64,000 bases of DNA from Epiperipatus broadwayi (lineage: Eukaryota > Onychophora > Udeonychophora > Euonychophora > Peripatidae): NCBI GenBank assembly GCA_028023455.1, contig JAQFVV010001041.1:1-64000 (forward strand). Direction: 5' to 3'. How positions within the stretch are numbered: the first letter of the stretch is position 1; each line of letters begins with the position of its first letter. Positions 22,100 to 35,973 of the stretch are shown here, piece after piece. The notes beneath the pieces are model-generated. The model did not search any database and was not told the DNA's origin. It was given only the letters and a program-made list of their open reading frames with translations. A program made the position numbers and the translations under genes.

Positions 22100-25000
22100 A
22101 TTTTCTTACATGGAACATACGACTGACTCTACCCCCTTGTCCTTTCTCTACCCATTCTTAATGCTTTAACTCTGCCCCAAGTATCTAACTGTCTTTAATT
22201 TAAAAGATCTCTTTTCATTTAAAGTGGGCATATATATATATATACATGCTTCATATATATATATATATATATATTGTTGTCATTAATATGTAATATTAAG
22301 GCATTAAAAATAATGTATAAAAGAAATTTAGTTTTATTATGAAATTTAGTTTTGTTATGAAATTTAATGTTATAGTAAGGGTTTCAAGTCAGCAAAAAAA
22401 AATTAATTAAAATCAAAATATATAAATTAAAATCTAATTTTTGAATTTATATTTTAATATAGCATTGTCATTACAATAAAAGGTGACAAGAAATGTGTAA
22501 TTAATATCAAAGACATTCAGAATTTAATTAAGAAAATGCAATTAATAAAATTTTAAAAATTAAACTAGATTAAGATTGCAATCAGCAAGATTTTTTTTAG
22601 ATAGCAAAAAAAATAATTTTCTTTTTTAAAATTAATTAATCAATTTGAAAACATCTGGATGCCTTTGTTTTGAGTGATATATATAAGGACAAAACAGAAA
22701 GTGTTACAGTTTGTAGAATTTGTAGACATCTTGCAAAGTTTTTTTAAGCTGTTAAATTACATCACCCTATGACCAGTAAGTAGATCACTGCAATTCTTTG
22801 GCCATCTCTGGAGGATCTGACTATGAAGTTCCCTGGTACTATAGAATGCTATGTGATAAAGTCCCTGCCTATAATTGATGATCCAAGTTGCTGACATACT
22901 ATGTTGTCACCATCAATAGGAAGCCCCTAGTACAATGACACAGTAGTGCCCAGCCAGACAATGTCCAAGCACACTACTCCATAAAATCCATGAATTAACT
23001 ATACTGGGATGTTCAGAGTAATTTTTGACTACCTACCTAAATCCTTCAAAAATCTTTTAAAATAGTGATTATTTTTACTTTATAAATTTAAATTTACCGG
23101 TAAACAATTAAAGTTTCTTTAATATTCTTTTTTCTTGCTTAAATAATTATATATTAATCTGTCTGTAAAAGATTTCTTACTATATTATTTAGATATTTTA
23201 TTGCATTATTTAAAATATTTTCTTATTGTATTTTGACCTACAATTAATTAATTTGATATTGAGAAAGGTCAACTTTTGTAATATACTCAATCTTTCTTAA
23301 ATCTGCTAGACTTATTATTTAAGAACCAGACAAAGGTAAATTTAGTAAAATATTTCAATGACTAAAATATTTGATGTCATCTAAAAGTAAAATCCAATAA
23401 TTCAGTCAAATCAAGACATTTAAATCCCTCCTATCACTGATTCTAATTTGTTTTTTTTATTTGCTATTTAAACTTGTCTATTCAAATTTGTTATTTTAAT
23501 GTGTAATCTGAGCCATGAACACTATTACAAAAGGTTCATAAACAATTTTTTAAAAATAAAACTGAGTTTAACAAAATAAAAGTTAAAACTTTATTTTTTT
23601 TTTAGACGGGACAATATATATGCACACTGCATACATTTGATTTATAAACAACTTTCAGTTTTAAAATAAAATTTAATCTTATGAGGTTTAAAAGTTGTTT
23701 TCTGTTTTAAAAGGCAAAAACTAAATGTATAGTGCAGATACATGGTTTCCACTTCTATAAAACATATGATATAAATCATGAAATCTATGATACAATAGTT
23801 TATTCGATAAAATATATTAAAATTATTGGGCTGTCATATTAATAATTCCTTATATCCATAAGACCTATTGGGAAGATCTCCAATTAAGCAGGGAATAATT
23901 TTATGGTGAAATTTTTTTTCAATATATAACTGAGTAGGCCTTGATTTAGTCTATATAGTAGATGTCCACATATTAAACATATGTCATGATCGTTCATATT
24001 TTATTTTGTATATGGATTTAAATTTAAAGCTAAATATTTATTAGTGTTTTTCTGAAGGTTTGTGTTATTATTTTATATAAATTTAGCATTACTGGGTTAT
24101 CTAATTTTATGATTATTTTATTGCATTAATTCAGCAGATATATATCCCTGCTTTAAAAAATTTAATAGCTGGGTCCCTTTTGAATATGATCCATGCAAAT
24201 TCAGGAATATTCATTTCTACTTCAGACCCAGTGGACCTTCGTTTTGTATCACCAATTGGGCAGTGGATCCATTTCTGCCTGTTGGTGAAATTTATGAATG
24301 ATTAGGGGGAAGATGCTCATTTCTTTCTACTAGAATCCATTTATTTCATAGAGTCTTGGATATGGCCTTGCAAAGGTGAGAATATTCCAGTTTACTTCAT
24401 TATTGGACTGTTTATTACTGTAACAACCAAGTACTGCCTTCCTTCTTTGTATACATTAAAGCCTGATATTTAGGCATTAGTGGGTCATGATCATGAGAAC
24501 TATGCGATCATCTATTTTAACCATGTTTTATAATTTAACTAAACTTACCCTGCTTTATTTATTACCATGTACCTGCTTGAGGAATATCTTCTCCAAAGAT
24601 CCAATGTGTATATCATCCGAGGTCCCTCATATATATATATATTGAAACTTTTATCATATGTAATCACTAATTAATATAATTTTCACTATCTCCAATGAGT
24701 CTAGCAACCAATTAAGCAGTATTCATTTCTTTTGTTTGTAATTTTATTACTAATAAAATGTTTGTATCATATATATCTATTGCATTGGTGTCTTGTTTGC
24801 CACAGGGAAGTCATATATTTATAATCTAAGAGTCTCTCTCATTACTAAGCCTAATTAAAATGAAGTTGGATCTGGGTTGGAATGAGTTGCGATGGTTTAC
24901 ATCACCCTAATGGTGTTTTTGCTGTTGTCAGCTCATTTCGACCATTATAATATATATATAGGTCGCTACTAGGCAAAGTTCTCTACAAACATTCCTTTAC

Positions 25001-27200
25001 ATACAAATAAGTACTTAATAAAATTCAAGTAAATGGGATTTACAGTTATCTTTTTTCTTTTTTTTTTTTTTACCTTATAGCTAAAAACATACTGCCAGTT
25101 AATATAATTTAAAAAACTTCAAGACTCCTACCATCTAAAAGATTTTTAAAAAAAAATCTAATTTAAGGATTATGAATATAAATATTAATTTATTATACAA
25201 TCATTTGGATTAAAATATCTTTAATTGAGTTTAATAGCTTTAAAATTTCAATTAATATTTTTATTTTACGGGGGTAATTTTTTACGATATTCGTTTATTA
25301 TTTACTTTTGTTTGTTTTGGCAATTTAGTTTTTAGTTTAGTACTGGCCCTTTGTAATGAAGATTGCTGGATCGCTTTTCAATTGAAGAAGGTTTAAAAAA
25401 TATTTTGATAATGGAAAACATAAATAAATAAAAACTTTATTAAATGCAAATATAAACATTCAGTTTAATCTTTTTTCATCGTTTTAACTTTATTAATTGA
25501 TTTGAAAATAAGTTTCTTTGAATTGTATAATAAAACACATTTTTAAATCAAACCATTTTTTATAAATCTTGAAGAGGATCTAGTATTAAATGATATTCCA
25601 GTAAATGTTTCCAAAGTAATATACATTTTAATAGGCATTAATAATTTACATTTTCACAAACTTATAATAGTCTTAAATACAAAATATATGTTATCTTGTG
25701 CTAGTCTTTTCGCCTTATATTAAATGTATCTAGAATTATATAAAGAATGAGTCTTTAAAATTATCTTTAAAACAGGCAAAACTCTCCATACAAATAGTGA
25801 TCATGTGATGTTTATTGGTTTAATTCAATCTTTATTACCTTTTTACTATCTTTTGTTTTATTTGTCCTACATAATGGGATGATACAGATGAGATAAAAAA
25901 TAATATCAATAGCACTGGGAGAAAATAATCATCATAAATTACTTACTGTATACTATGCTAAAAATTGCATAAATAAAGAAAATGACATTTATTTAAGGCA
26001 CGTAATATTAATTATTTTTAATTTAATTTACGGATAATATTTTCACTGAAATGTATTTTAAAAACAATGTTGATCAATTAATTAAAAATGTTTTTTTTCT
26101 TTTTTACTCCACCTACAATTAATGCAAATCTAATTTAATTTCATAAATTTAGTTAACAAAATGTCTGTTTGGCGAATTATTTTTTTAAAATTAATTCTCC
26201 ACCCTTTAGTCTCACTTTTCCTTTATTTGAAACAAAGTTAATTAGGTATTTTCCCGCATTCTTTCTCTCACTCTCTCCTTTTTTTTTGTTAGGCCTTCCA
26301 TTTTAATAAAGATATTATTTTCTCCGAGTAATTGCTGGGTGGTATCTGTCTTTTTTTTTTTTAAAAAAAAAAAATGTCACATCTAATTGGTTTTGTTTTT
26401 TTTAATTCACTAAATGTGATATTCACCAGTATGTATTTCAGTCATTTATAACCCTCAATAAGATAGCACCATACGTTCATTTTATTGTACTTACGCTGTG
26501 CATGTACATAATCCCAATAAATAAAACTATAAAAGAGAATAAGTTATCTGCCCCAAAATAAATAATATAAGTTTTATTGTTGGCTAACTTATCCCAAGTA
26601 GCTTTTTTTTTTTTAATAATAAAAAAAAAAAAACCATTTGATAGTGCATGGTTTTAATAAAAATGAAACAAATTTTGTTATTAAATTCTAATTATATATT
26701 TAAAAAAACGAAATTATATTTGAAATGAAAACTATATTTAAAATAATTTTAAACCAATGAATATCAAGTTAGCTTATCTGAATGTAAACCATATTAAAAG
26801 CAGATAAATATATGTAAACTTTATAATCTACCAATAATCAAAGGTTTTTTTTTAAAAAAAAGAAAAATTATTTCTAGCATTTGGCAATGTAAGATTGCCA
26901 TATCTTTTAGGTTAATAATCATTCAGTATATATACTTTATTTAAATTAATTTATTATGACATAAAATATGTGGAAAAAAGGTTATAATTATATGCAATTT
27001 ATTTCTTTTTAAAAAAAAAAAAACAACAACAAACAAACAACAAAACAAAACATTATTTTTATAAGTTCTTATATATCATTTATATGCTTATATAATTTTT
27101 ATGGAAAATTATTGCGAGCTTTTTATCTTACAGCCAATGACTAATGGCTATTATATATATATATAAACAGTAAAGTGATAAAACACTCTTTAATAATATA
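22100..27200. other. AT-rich region with unidentified islands, no gene seen
   Basis: Mostly AT-rich intergenic or intronic sequence. Less AT-rich islands at about 22730-23010 and 24150-24960 look like old repeats but belong to no family I recognise. T-run/A-run palindromes occur at 26351-26374, 26603-26633 and 26845-26861. Short (TA)n runs are at about 22230, 22255, 24634 and 27152. Confidence 0.5.
26351..26374. repeat. T12A12 palindrome
   Basis: Twelve T followed directly by twelve A. An identical T12A12 is at 33702-33725, and an interrupted form (T12, AATAAT, A13) at 26603-26633. Confidence 0.9.
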
Positions 27201-27208
27201 GCCTATTT

Positions 27209-27606
27209 CAGGGGTCCCCAACCTTTTTGCACTTAAGAGCACATTCTATAATACTGGCCAGGTGGCGGGCACCATTTATTTTTTTCAACCAGATGGGGGC
27301 ACCATTTATTTTTTCAATGTAAATTTATAGTTGGATATTGTTAATAATACACATAATGTACAAAAAAATATTTATTTCAAAAATAAATTTTTAACATATA
27401 ATTAACGTTTATATTTTTACGCTGTAAAAGTATAGTATGCCCTACAATTTGATTACAATATAATACAATAATTTATAAGAAATTTTAAAAATTAAATTTA
27501 TTTGTAACAGATAAATAATTTTTTATTGTGTTCGGATAGTGGCGGGCACACGTAAAATGGTCTGCGGGCGCCATGGTGCCTGCGGGCATATGGTTGGGGA
27601 CCCCTG
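27209..27606. mobile_element. Non-autonomous hAT element (398 bp)
   Basis: Perfect terminal inverted repeats CAGGGGTCCCCAACC and GGTTGGGGACCCCTG, flanked by a perfect 8-bp target duplication GCCTATTT (27201-27208 and 27607-27614). Eight-base duplications and a CAGGGG-type end are hallmarks of hAT (Charlie-like) transposons. There is no transposase. Near the left end the block GGGCACCATTTATTTTTTxCAA occurs twice, about 37 bp apart, and a matching GGCGCCATGGTGCC palindrome is near the right end. Confidence 0.95.
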
Positions 27607-27614
27607 GCCTATTT

Positions 27615-28082
27615 CAAGGCAAAAACCTCATAGAGCCTATCTAAAGAGAAATAGTAAAAGAAAAGCCAATATTCATGAAGCTAATTAAATATAGAGTGAT
27701 AAAAGTTTGTACTTTTCTTCCTCGTTTTACCTCTCTAATTAAGAATAATTAAATAGTCAATTTTATTTTCAAACTTCTATTTTTATTTCCCACACTTCGA
27801 CTAAATAATATCTTGTGATAAAGCAAATGGATCTCAAGATGCATTTCTGGCTAAAACAAAACTCTTTAGTTGAACAAGATCATACTCTCATTTATATGAC
27901 TTCATTACTGACCAATATTTAATTATAATAAATTACTACAAATAAATTTACTAGAGCTATATTTCTTTCAAGCACTTATTTGACAATGATATCATCTTTA
28001 GATTTTTTTAATTGTTTATTAAGCTAGAAATTATTATATTGTTTTTAGACCAGACATAGTATATCTATTTTTATTAATATAA
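27615..28082. other. AT-rich, no gene seen
   Basis: Nothing recognisable. Confidence 0.6.
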
Positions 28083-30905
28083 TTCATCATCATAATCATT
28101 TTTAATCACTATCAATCTATTTCAGAATAAAGGTCTCTCCAAATTCAATTCATCCATTTCAAACTCTAACCTCCTTCTTCACATAACCCCAGCAGACTTC
28201 CTTATTTCATCCATGTATCTCACAAGTGATCTTTTTATAGGTCTTTTACAATCTCTTGGAATCCAGTTTAAGGGAATTGTTCATATATTATCATCTCTTC
28301 TAACAATATGTTCAGTCCAATCCCATTACTATCTCTTAATTCTTTCAATGATGTCAGTAACATCTGTTTGTTCTCTCACCCATGTATGTCATTTTCAATC
28401 TCTTATTATTATTCCTAACATACATCTTTGCATACTTTGTTGAGTGGTCTAAAGTCTCTATATTGCTTTTCTATTAATTGTCCAAATCTCATATTTCTAA
28501 ATAAGAACTATAGCATACATTTATTAAAAATCTTCCTTTTCAACATATAGACATATTTTTTTTAATATTAAATTATTTCTGTCAAAAGCACTCATAATAT
28601 GTTTAAGTCTATGATTAATTTTATCTATTATAAATCTATCTGTAGTACTAATCTGAACAAGGTAATTGTAGTTAACTTCTTCTAACTCATCATTATCAAT
28701 CTTTTATTTTATTTTATTTTTTTTAGAAAATCTATTGAACCTCACTCTTTTTAACATTTATCTTTAATCCTATCTTATCTTTAATCCTACTTTCTAATAT
28801 TTATCTGATAAGGCTTACAACATGACCTGAAGTGCTAAAGCTTTATTTGGAAAAACAACTATATTATCTGAAAAATCTAAATGACTTAAATAATCTCTAT
28901 ATACTTCTATTCTTAGTTTCTAATTTTCATCCACAAAATACTGCTGTGAAAATTTTGGAGATATGGAGTTACCCTGTTGTACATCTTTTTCAATGTTAAT
29001 CTTCCTAGTATCATTATGTAATCTAATTGGTTTTTTTTTTTCAGAATATGACAATATCCTAGGTCTATACCTTGATGATATAATTTCTAAAAAAAAATAG
29101 TATACCTTGATGACATTTCAATCATTGAAGAAATGATTTTAAAATCATATGGCTTTTTATAATCTACAAATCCAAAACACAATGGCAACTCATATTCATT
29201 GGTCCTTTTTATAACTTCTCTCAATATTTGGATATGATCCACTGTACTAAAATCACTTTTAAATCTTGTCTTTTTTTTTGGTTGGTTAAAATCGAAAGTT
29301 CAGTACAGACGAATTGTAATTATTTTGATAAAAATTTTGTATAGAACCGATTAAAGACTAATGGATCTGTAATTTCTAATATCTTCTTTATCATCTTTTT
29401 AAAATTTTAATATTAAAACTACATTTCTTTCAATCTTCTGGTATATATGTATTATTTAGACATTTGATATGTAACTTTGTCATAAAATTTTCTATTTTTT
29501 CACCTGCTTCTTTTAATATATCGACTATAATTCCACCATTACCTGGAGCTTTTTCTGTTTCATAAATTTAATTGCATGTCCCATTTTTTCATTTAAAATC
29601 TTGGTCAATTCAGAAGGTATAATAGTTGTATGAGGTACTTTTCCTTGTTCTTTATTACTATATAATTCTTGATAGAACTCTTTTACAAATTGCACAATGT
29701 TATCTTTCTTTTTAATAATACTTCCATCTTTTTTTGTTCTTGCAGAAAAAGTTTTTTACCCATACCAAAATGTTCTTTTATACACTTGAGACTTTTATTC
29801 TCTTCTATAACGTTCCTTGCTAGTTCACAATTATACTTTCTTATATCATTATCAACTTTATTTTACACTATTTTATAAAATTTTGGGTATTCAATCCTTA
29901 TTAATGCATTGTTTCGATATGTTTTCATATTAGTTTTTTTCCATAAATTATCTAGTCTCAGTAAAAATTTTACTGGTCAATTGCTTCATTATTGTACCAG
30001 ATATTTTTGTTGCAATTTTTAAAAGTACATTATATATTTTCCTATTGATTTTTTTTTCAAATCTGAATCATGTTGAAATCTGTTAATATTTAAAAACGAC
30101 TGCAAGTTTTACTTTAAATTTATTGAAATGTTTTTGAAATTTAAAAATATTAACTGTAAATATTGTTTTTTAAAAAATAATTTTTGTCTCTCTCCTTTTG
30201 CTTCAACTTGTATCTTACATCTCACTAATCGATGATCACTCCCTACATTAAATTTGTTAAGAATCTTACAATCTTAAAATACACATTTTCTATTAGTCAA
30301 AAAATAATCCATTTTTGCTGTATCTTCTTTTGGATGCTTTCATGTCCATTTAGCATTTTTCTCAAAAAAAAAAAAATCATAATGTAAAGTTTTGTTTTTT
30401 TTTGCAAATTCCACAAGCCTATGTCTTCTTTTATTTCTATTACCATAACCAAATTTATCTACAGCACTATCATCTTTTATTTGTTTGCCAATTCTAGCAT
30501 TAAAGACTCTCATAAAAATTTTAAAATGTTTAGTCTGATCAAAAATCTTTTGTACATTCATATAACAATCCTCTCCACCATCACAATGAGAACTTGTTGG
30601 GGCATAAACCTGAATTATCTGCATTTGGTATCTGCTATTAACTTGAATAACTAATCTTGTCACTTTGTCTGATACACTGTCAACCATCACAAGTTTGTTA
30701 TTCCTCTTTTTATCTATAATGAATTTCACCTCACTTATGCTTTTAATATTTGTGTCTTTGTAATAAAGTACAACCCCATTTTTAAAATCAATTGTCTCTT
30801 CATCTTTTTTTTCTAACTTTAAGAAGTACAATACTGTCTCATTTAATACCAAATAATTTTATTTCAATTTGTGCAATCTTGCTTCACTTGAAAGTGTTTT
30901 ATGGT
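28083..30905 (-). mobile_element. RTE-type LINE, near full length but heavily mutated
   Basis: The minus strand carries the endonuclease (30852-30340), the RT palm, and an RTE C-terminal domain ending near 28130, then a GATGAT-type 3' tail at about 28083-28100. RT motif A reads GFVDYKKPYDF at about 29205-29150 (consensus AFVDYEKAFD), and motif C reads LDFSDNIV at 28880-28857 (consensus FADDI), so a catalytic Asp of the FADD box is lost. The C-terminus includes WDWTEHIV and LNWIPRDCKRPIKR, the WxGHIxR...WxPRxxKRxxGR region typical of RTE. Many stops and frameshifts make it a pseudoelement. Confidence 0.85.
30340..30852 (-). pseudogene. RTE endonuclease domain
   Basis: A 170-codon frame. IQVYAPTSSHCD is the strand before the active site. 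MRVFNARIGKQ stands where the family has GDFNAKVG, so the catalytic Asp is Val. FGYGNRNKRRHRLVEFAKK matches the conserved G-x-GxRNxRGxRLxEFA block, and NAKWT the KWTWxSPDG region. Upstream, before a stop near 30868, SSEARL and LFxLxYxKxE-like blocks extend the domain. The protein would nick target DNA for retrotransposition but cannot be active here. Confidence 0.8.
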
Positions 30906-30929
30906 TGTGTGCACTTGAATAAAAGTCAT

Positions 30930-31023
30930 TGAATGACAGCCTATGTTTGCAATCAGAGGGATTCTTGGCATTCTCCATCGTTATCTGCACAATCACTGCG
31001 TTGGCTGGTGATTTTGCAGCCTT
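30930..31023 (-). other. Possible small exon behind a splice acceptor
   Basis: The minus strand has TGTCTCTTATTTTCAG ending at 31024, a textbook acceptor, followed by about 95 bp with a GC content far above the flanks. One frame reads CKITSQRSDCADNDGEC and then a stop; another stays open into the LINE and reads NAVIVQITMENAKNPSDCKH. Which frame, if any, is coding cannot be decided. It could also be 5' sequence of the RTE element. Confidence 0.25.
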
Positions 31024-31059
31024 CTGAAAATAAGAGACATAATTTAGTTTTCTCTACCA

Positions 31060-33280
31060 TGATTGTTAATATCTTTTTTTAAAAAAAGTCATTCACACAT
31101 ACTTGCTTTTGTCTTCAAGAAAATTCCAGTGATACTTCAGTTAAAAACTATCAGGCAACTGAGAAGAAAAACTTTGATGTTTTTTGATCTTATAGGATAT
31201 CTTAAAGTACTTTTTTTGTAGTGAAAATATCATTTTTTTCTATTAGACTTAGATATCAAGCTGTTTAGTTCAAAAATAATTGATATAAAAATTAAACAAC
31301 TACTTAAATACAGTTAAATTTTAATACTATAGGTAAAGGGGGAAAAAAACAGAAAAGGGGGCCATTTATTTTTTAAAAAAAATAAAAACATGTTCTTAAA
31401 AAATGAAATTTATTAAATATATACATAGATAATTAAATTGGTACACAAACTTTATTAAATATGTACAATCAAGTGAGTAGGTATAATTGCAAAAATTTAA
31501 TACATTTGATTGCATATATTTAAAAAGACAGTTATCAATTGAATTAGTAGTTTGTATCTTTGTTCGAATTAGGATATTATTATAAAAATGAATCACGATC
31601 TAATGTGTAAAATAGTACTTCATCACTGTTGATGAAAAATACTAACTTTGAAACATATATGTCTGCAAATTTATCGATTGATTCTTTATTTTTTGCAGTG
31701 ACTGAAGGAATAATTTAATCTGTGCTCTGACTAATAATTATACTACTCAATTAAATATACATACACATGTATTATTTTTAAAATTTCTTTGTATTATAAA
31801 TAATTTTTTTTAATAATAAATGATTGTGAACGTTATGGATAGTTTTCTACATCAAACAGTTAAATAAAAAAACGTATTGCTAAAATTAAATAACTAATTA
31901 AAAAATCATCAGATCGATATTGCTAAATGGGTATTTCCTTTTAAAATATATCATTTTCAGTTTTTAATAAACAAATTTAATTGGGATTCAATATAGAAAT
32001 TTTAATTGTCCTACAATAAATTCTGATCTATTAGTTTAGTGCCTGTAGTATAACTGCTTAAGCAGAAAGCCAAATATTGGTAATGGTAATTTGCCATTGC
32101 CGCGGTCCTTTTAATTTAATGTAATATCTTATTTTTTAGAGTTACAACATAAACTTTAATGAACTTTACATCATTAAAATGCAGATTATTTTAACATAGC
32201 AATGAAATTATTTTTAATTTTAAATATTATTAATTAATAAGTCATTTCATAAAGGTTTTACATTAATAGATGTGATTTTTACCATTTTGGTATTCAAACT
32301 CACTTTTAGACTTTAACAACCATAAAGCATGTGAAGAATACCATGTGTTCATGCATGTTAATTTTACATGTTATTCTCAAGCTTAGTAAAGTCTCAAAAT
32401 TAGTTTGAGCATCAAATAGTAAAAACAAAGAAGTTTTATTCAAATAATAAACTGCGTTTTTTTTTTTTTCCATTTATCTCAAAATCATCAAATAAATCAC
32501 TTTTTCAGAAGCTTTAAATAAATATTAAAAAAGTTAATATATAGGTAATTAATTTAAAGCAAAATATGTGATTTAAATCGAAATCTAATGAATAGAAATT
32601 GAGAGACTTAATTTAATCTTTTTCAATAAATGTTTGAGATCAAGCTTTGTAAAATATTAAGAAACATCATTTTATTTCTAAAAAAGCAAAAATGATTTTT
32701 ATGAATGAATTATTACAAAATGAACATGGTTTGAGATAGTACGTATTGAAATAAAGATAAAGGTTAGTCAACTTTTTATAGAGAATCATGTATAAATTTT
32801 TTAATAATTTAATTATAATTTTCAATTTTTATAGTAAATTAACAAATTATAATTTTTTGTTATTATAAGCCATTTTTCTTCAAGGTAATACTTATTGTCG
32901 TTTTGCTTTGTATAATTTATTTATTATTATTATTGCCAATTTATGTGATTAATTCAATTACTGACATTATTTTGATTTTTTTTGTATATTCGTATTCTAA
33001 TGAAATAACAAAAATAAATAAAAATCTATGGGAGTGTTTTTAAATTTAAGGTAAAAAACTTTTTAAAAAAACATCTTACTACTAACACTGTTAAAAAGGA
33101 CTGCTGATAGCACTAATAACTAAACTATAATTAGTAAAATTGAAATTAATTGATTTTTTATTAATCAGAATCAAAACGAGGGGGGGGGGCAGTTCACTTA
33201 TTTTTGATGATTTTAATATCTTTGTGTGCTTGCCGAATGTAGACTATTTAAAATCCGCAGCAGAAGAAATTTGATTTTCA
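31060..33280. other. AT-rich, no gene seen
   Basis: Plain AT-rich sequence. A small CG-containing palindrome-like segment (GGTAATGGTAATTTGCCATTGCCG) at about 32080-32103 and a G9 run at 33181-33189 are the only irregularities. Confidence 0.5.
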
Positions 33281-33314
33281 TTGTCTCCATCATATTTTTT
33301 TTCCCACGTGTCAA

Positions 33315-33395
33315 AGCATCGGCCGGGAAGCGAACCCATGAACCCAGGACAACTGCTTGTAAGGCAGCTGTGCTGACCACTCGACCACCAACGCT
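33315..33395 (-). mobile_element. tRNA-like SINE head (tRNA-Val(TAC)-like fold)
   Basis: On the minus strand the ends pair as a 7-bp acceptor stem (AGCGTTG with CGATGCT). The anticodon arm is CTGC-CTTACAA-GCAG, giving anticodon TAC, and the B box is GGGTTCGCTTCCC. The variable region is long and the molecule is 81 nt. The head is shared with the SINE at 10303-10389 and the GATGCTxTGACA sequence continues past the tRNA end in both, so a SINE is more likely than a functional tRNA. An unrelated tail of about 100 bp follows on the minus strand to about 33215. Confidence 0.7.
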
Positions 33396-33419
33396 TGACA
33401 GCATATTTTGCTATAAAAT

Positions 33420-35970
33420 TTAACTTTAAATAGTAATATATATATATATATTAAGCATACAAGTATATAATAATAAATAACCATTGCACAAATTTTATTT
33501 TTAACAGTATAGAATTTTAAATATTCACACGAATATCATAAAAGTAACACAGCATTTATTGCGGTAGACTTACATTATTATTAATGTTTGTTTTAATACT
33601 GAATTGTGATCATTATGTATATGCAATCTGGTTTGTTAATTGTAAATGTTGAGTTGACAATGTTTAACATGGAATTATTGTTGAAACTATACACTTGCAA
33701 CTTTTTTTTTTTTAAAAAAAAAAAAGCTTTACTAATTTTACATCTTAATAATATAAAGATCTGAATAAACAGTATGAGTTTACCTTGATAAAATCATAAG
33801 AGGAGAATATTATGCTAAGAAGGAGGCCTGCCATCAATGGTAAAGACTCTTGAATATACTACACTCTTGGGTAATGTAAAGCATGCATCTTATAAGAGGG
33901 CTTATTCAGTTAAAATGCTAAAAAAAACTTGATTCAGATTATTAAAGCAACTAAGTGAAGGAATTCTTTTATTAGATTTTATATTTAATCTATTGAATAT
34001 TAACAATGTATCTTTAATTAAGTAAATACAAAAATGCTAGAAAAAAAAGTTTTTTTAAAATTGTAAATATATATTGGATTAAAACAATAAATTGTATAAG
34101 TTAATGTGTACAATAAAAAAATTACAACAGTTAGTCTATAATTAATTAGTAAATATGGTGACAGACAATATAAGAAACTAATGTTCCTTGGTAATAATAG
34201 TTATAAAATACCTTATAACAAGCTAGGCTTTACTAGAGATGCTATAAAGTGTTACCAAAATGATAAAATAGTAGTAGTAATAAAAGTTTACCAACTGGTA
34301 ATATCCATAACTTCACCAGATATTTTTCTAGACCTAGTAATAAAATATAATAATTCAATTTTTGTGGCTGATGTCAAGTTTATTAGACATATTCCAAGGT
34401 AGTGTTAAAGTGTTGGTTAAAAATGCTGATAGTACAATCATAATAATGTTTGTTAAACTTTAAACTAAAATTTATTTAGTATCTTAGAGAATATCTAATA
34501 AAATTAGTAATTAATATCAATTTTTAGTTAATTTTAAACCTCTTTTATAAAATTAAATTTAATGTGCACATTAAAGAGAAAATAAAATATCTTATCTCAT
34601 GGTTTTAATTTTCTTTGAAGTCATTCTTTGCATTTGTAATTTACAGATTTTCCAGGTAGATATTCTTTTTGAAGGTTTCTTAATTTGATTTTAATGTACA
34701 CAGTTATTTTCTTTTTTATTTTGCAATAGGATATTTCAGGCTAATACACATAGCAATAATTTATTCGTTTTCCTTTTCAATATTTTTTCCCACTTCAGGC
34801 TAACACATAAACAGTCATGCTCTTGGATGGATTATTTAAGGCATTTTTCTTATCCTTTGCATGTTTCCAGTGAGGCAAACTACACGGAGGGAGATGTTGT
34901 TTAACTTTTAGCATTTAGCACATGATTTTTATTGTAGAAAATATTTTTAAACAGTTGAGTTTCTGTATCTGTTCTCTTCTTTAGCAGCTGAGTTAGGAAA
35001 GACTCTTCTTCTCAATAGCTTGTTTAGAACTTCTACTACTATCTTCTTCACCAGTTTAATTAAAACTTTTTCCTTTTACAGCCTTTTCCAACAGATGGCT
35101 TAGAACTGACTGTCTTCTGCTTCTTACAAAACATTTAGGTTTTCTGATTGATCTACGCTTCTATTTTTGGAACAAACCTGCTCCCATCAATCACAATGCT
35201 ATCTTCTACATGACAAATTTAATAATAACCAATTAGATCAATTTTAACAAAATAATTTTTCAGCTATTTCACTCTTTCAATATTGACCCTGGAAAACAAA
35301 TCAAAATCTTAAATTAAAATCATAATTTTTGACATTCTTTTTTAATTAAAAAATTTTCCTTGCCAAAAGAAAACATGATAATCAGTTAATTACACTGACT
35401 TTCCTTTTGGAGAGGATAAAGTATAAAGAAAAAAACAATTTAAAGTAAAATTTTAACAAATTGTTAAAATCATGATTTCTTTCTTTTTTAAAAAAAATAT
35501 TACTAAACATAAAATATTATCTGCTTTATTTCTCTTAAATGTTAAAATTAAAGATTATTAAATAATTTATTAAAGAGAAAATTATTTTATCTTACTTTCT
35601 GTTAGTACTTTCAAAACCAAAATAAACTGGCAGTCAGATAAAATTTATTGAAGAAAGAAAACAAAAGAAGTATTTATGTGATTTTTAAATAATTCTCTTT
35701 TTTACAAACATTTATAAATTATAATGCATTTCAAATATTAAAATTCTGCTTCAAATATATGACAATTTTCATATTGTCTTGTGATACACAAAATATTTAA
35801 ATTAATTGAATGCCCATTATTATTAAAACACATATGTGGGAAATTTAAATATTATTTTCCCCATGAATTAATTCATTCTTCATTCTAAATCAAAAAAGCA
35901 TGTTGCCAATTATTTGTTTTATATTTTAATATAGCATTGTACCTATATGGCTACAATATATATATATATA
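33420..35970. other. AT-rich region, no gene seen
   Basis: Includes T12A12 at 33702-33725. The part 34620-35180 is less AT-rich and repeats a CAGGCTAAxACATA motif (34738 and 34797), perhaps an old LTR. The frame at 34181-34402 has no recognised domain. Confidence 0.4.
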
Positions 35971-35973
35971 TAT

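Noticed and set aside
29669-29878. 69-codon plus-strand ORF
   Set aside because: Antisense to the RTE reverse transcriptase remnant.
33315-33395. Functional tRNA-Val gene
   Set aside because: Long variable region, an extension shared with the SINE at 10.3 kb, and no pol III T-run right after the 3' end.
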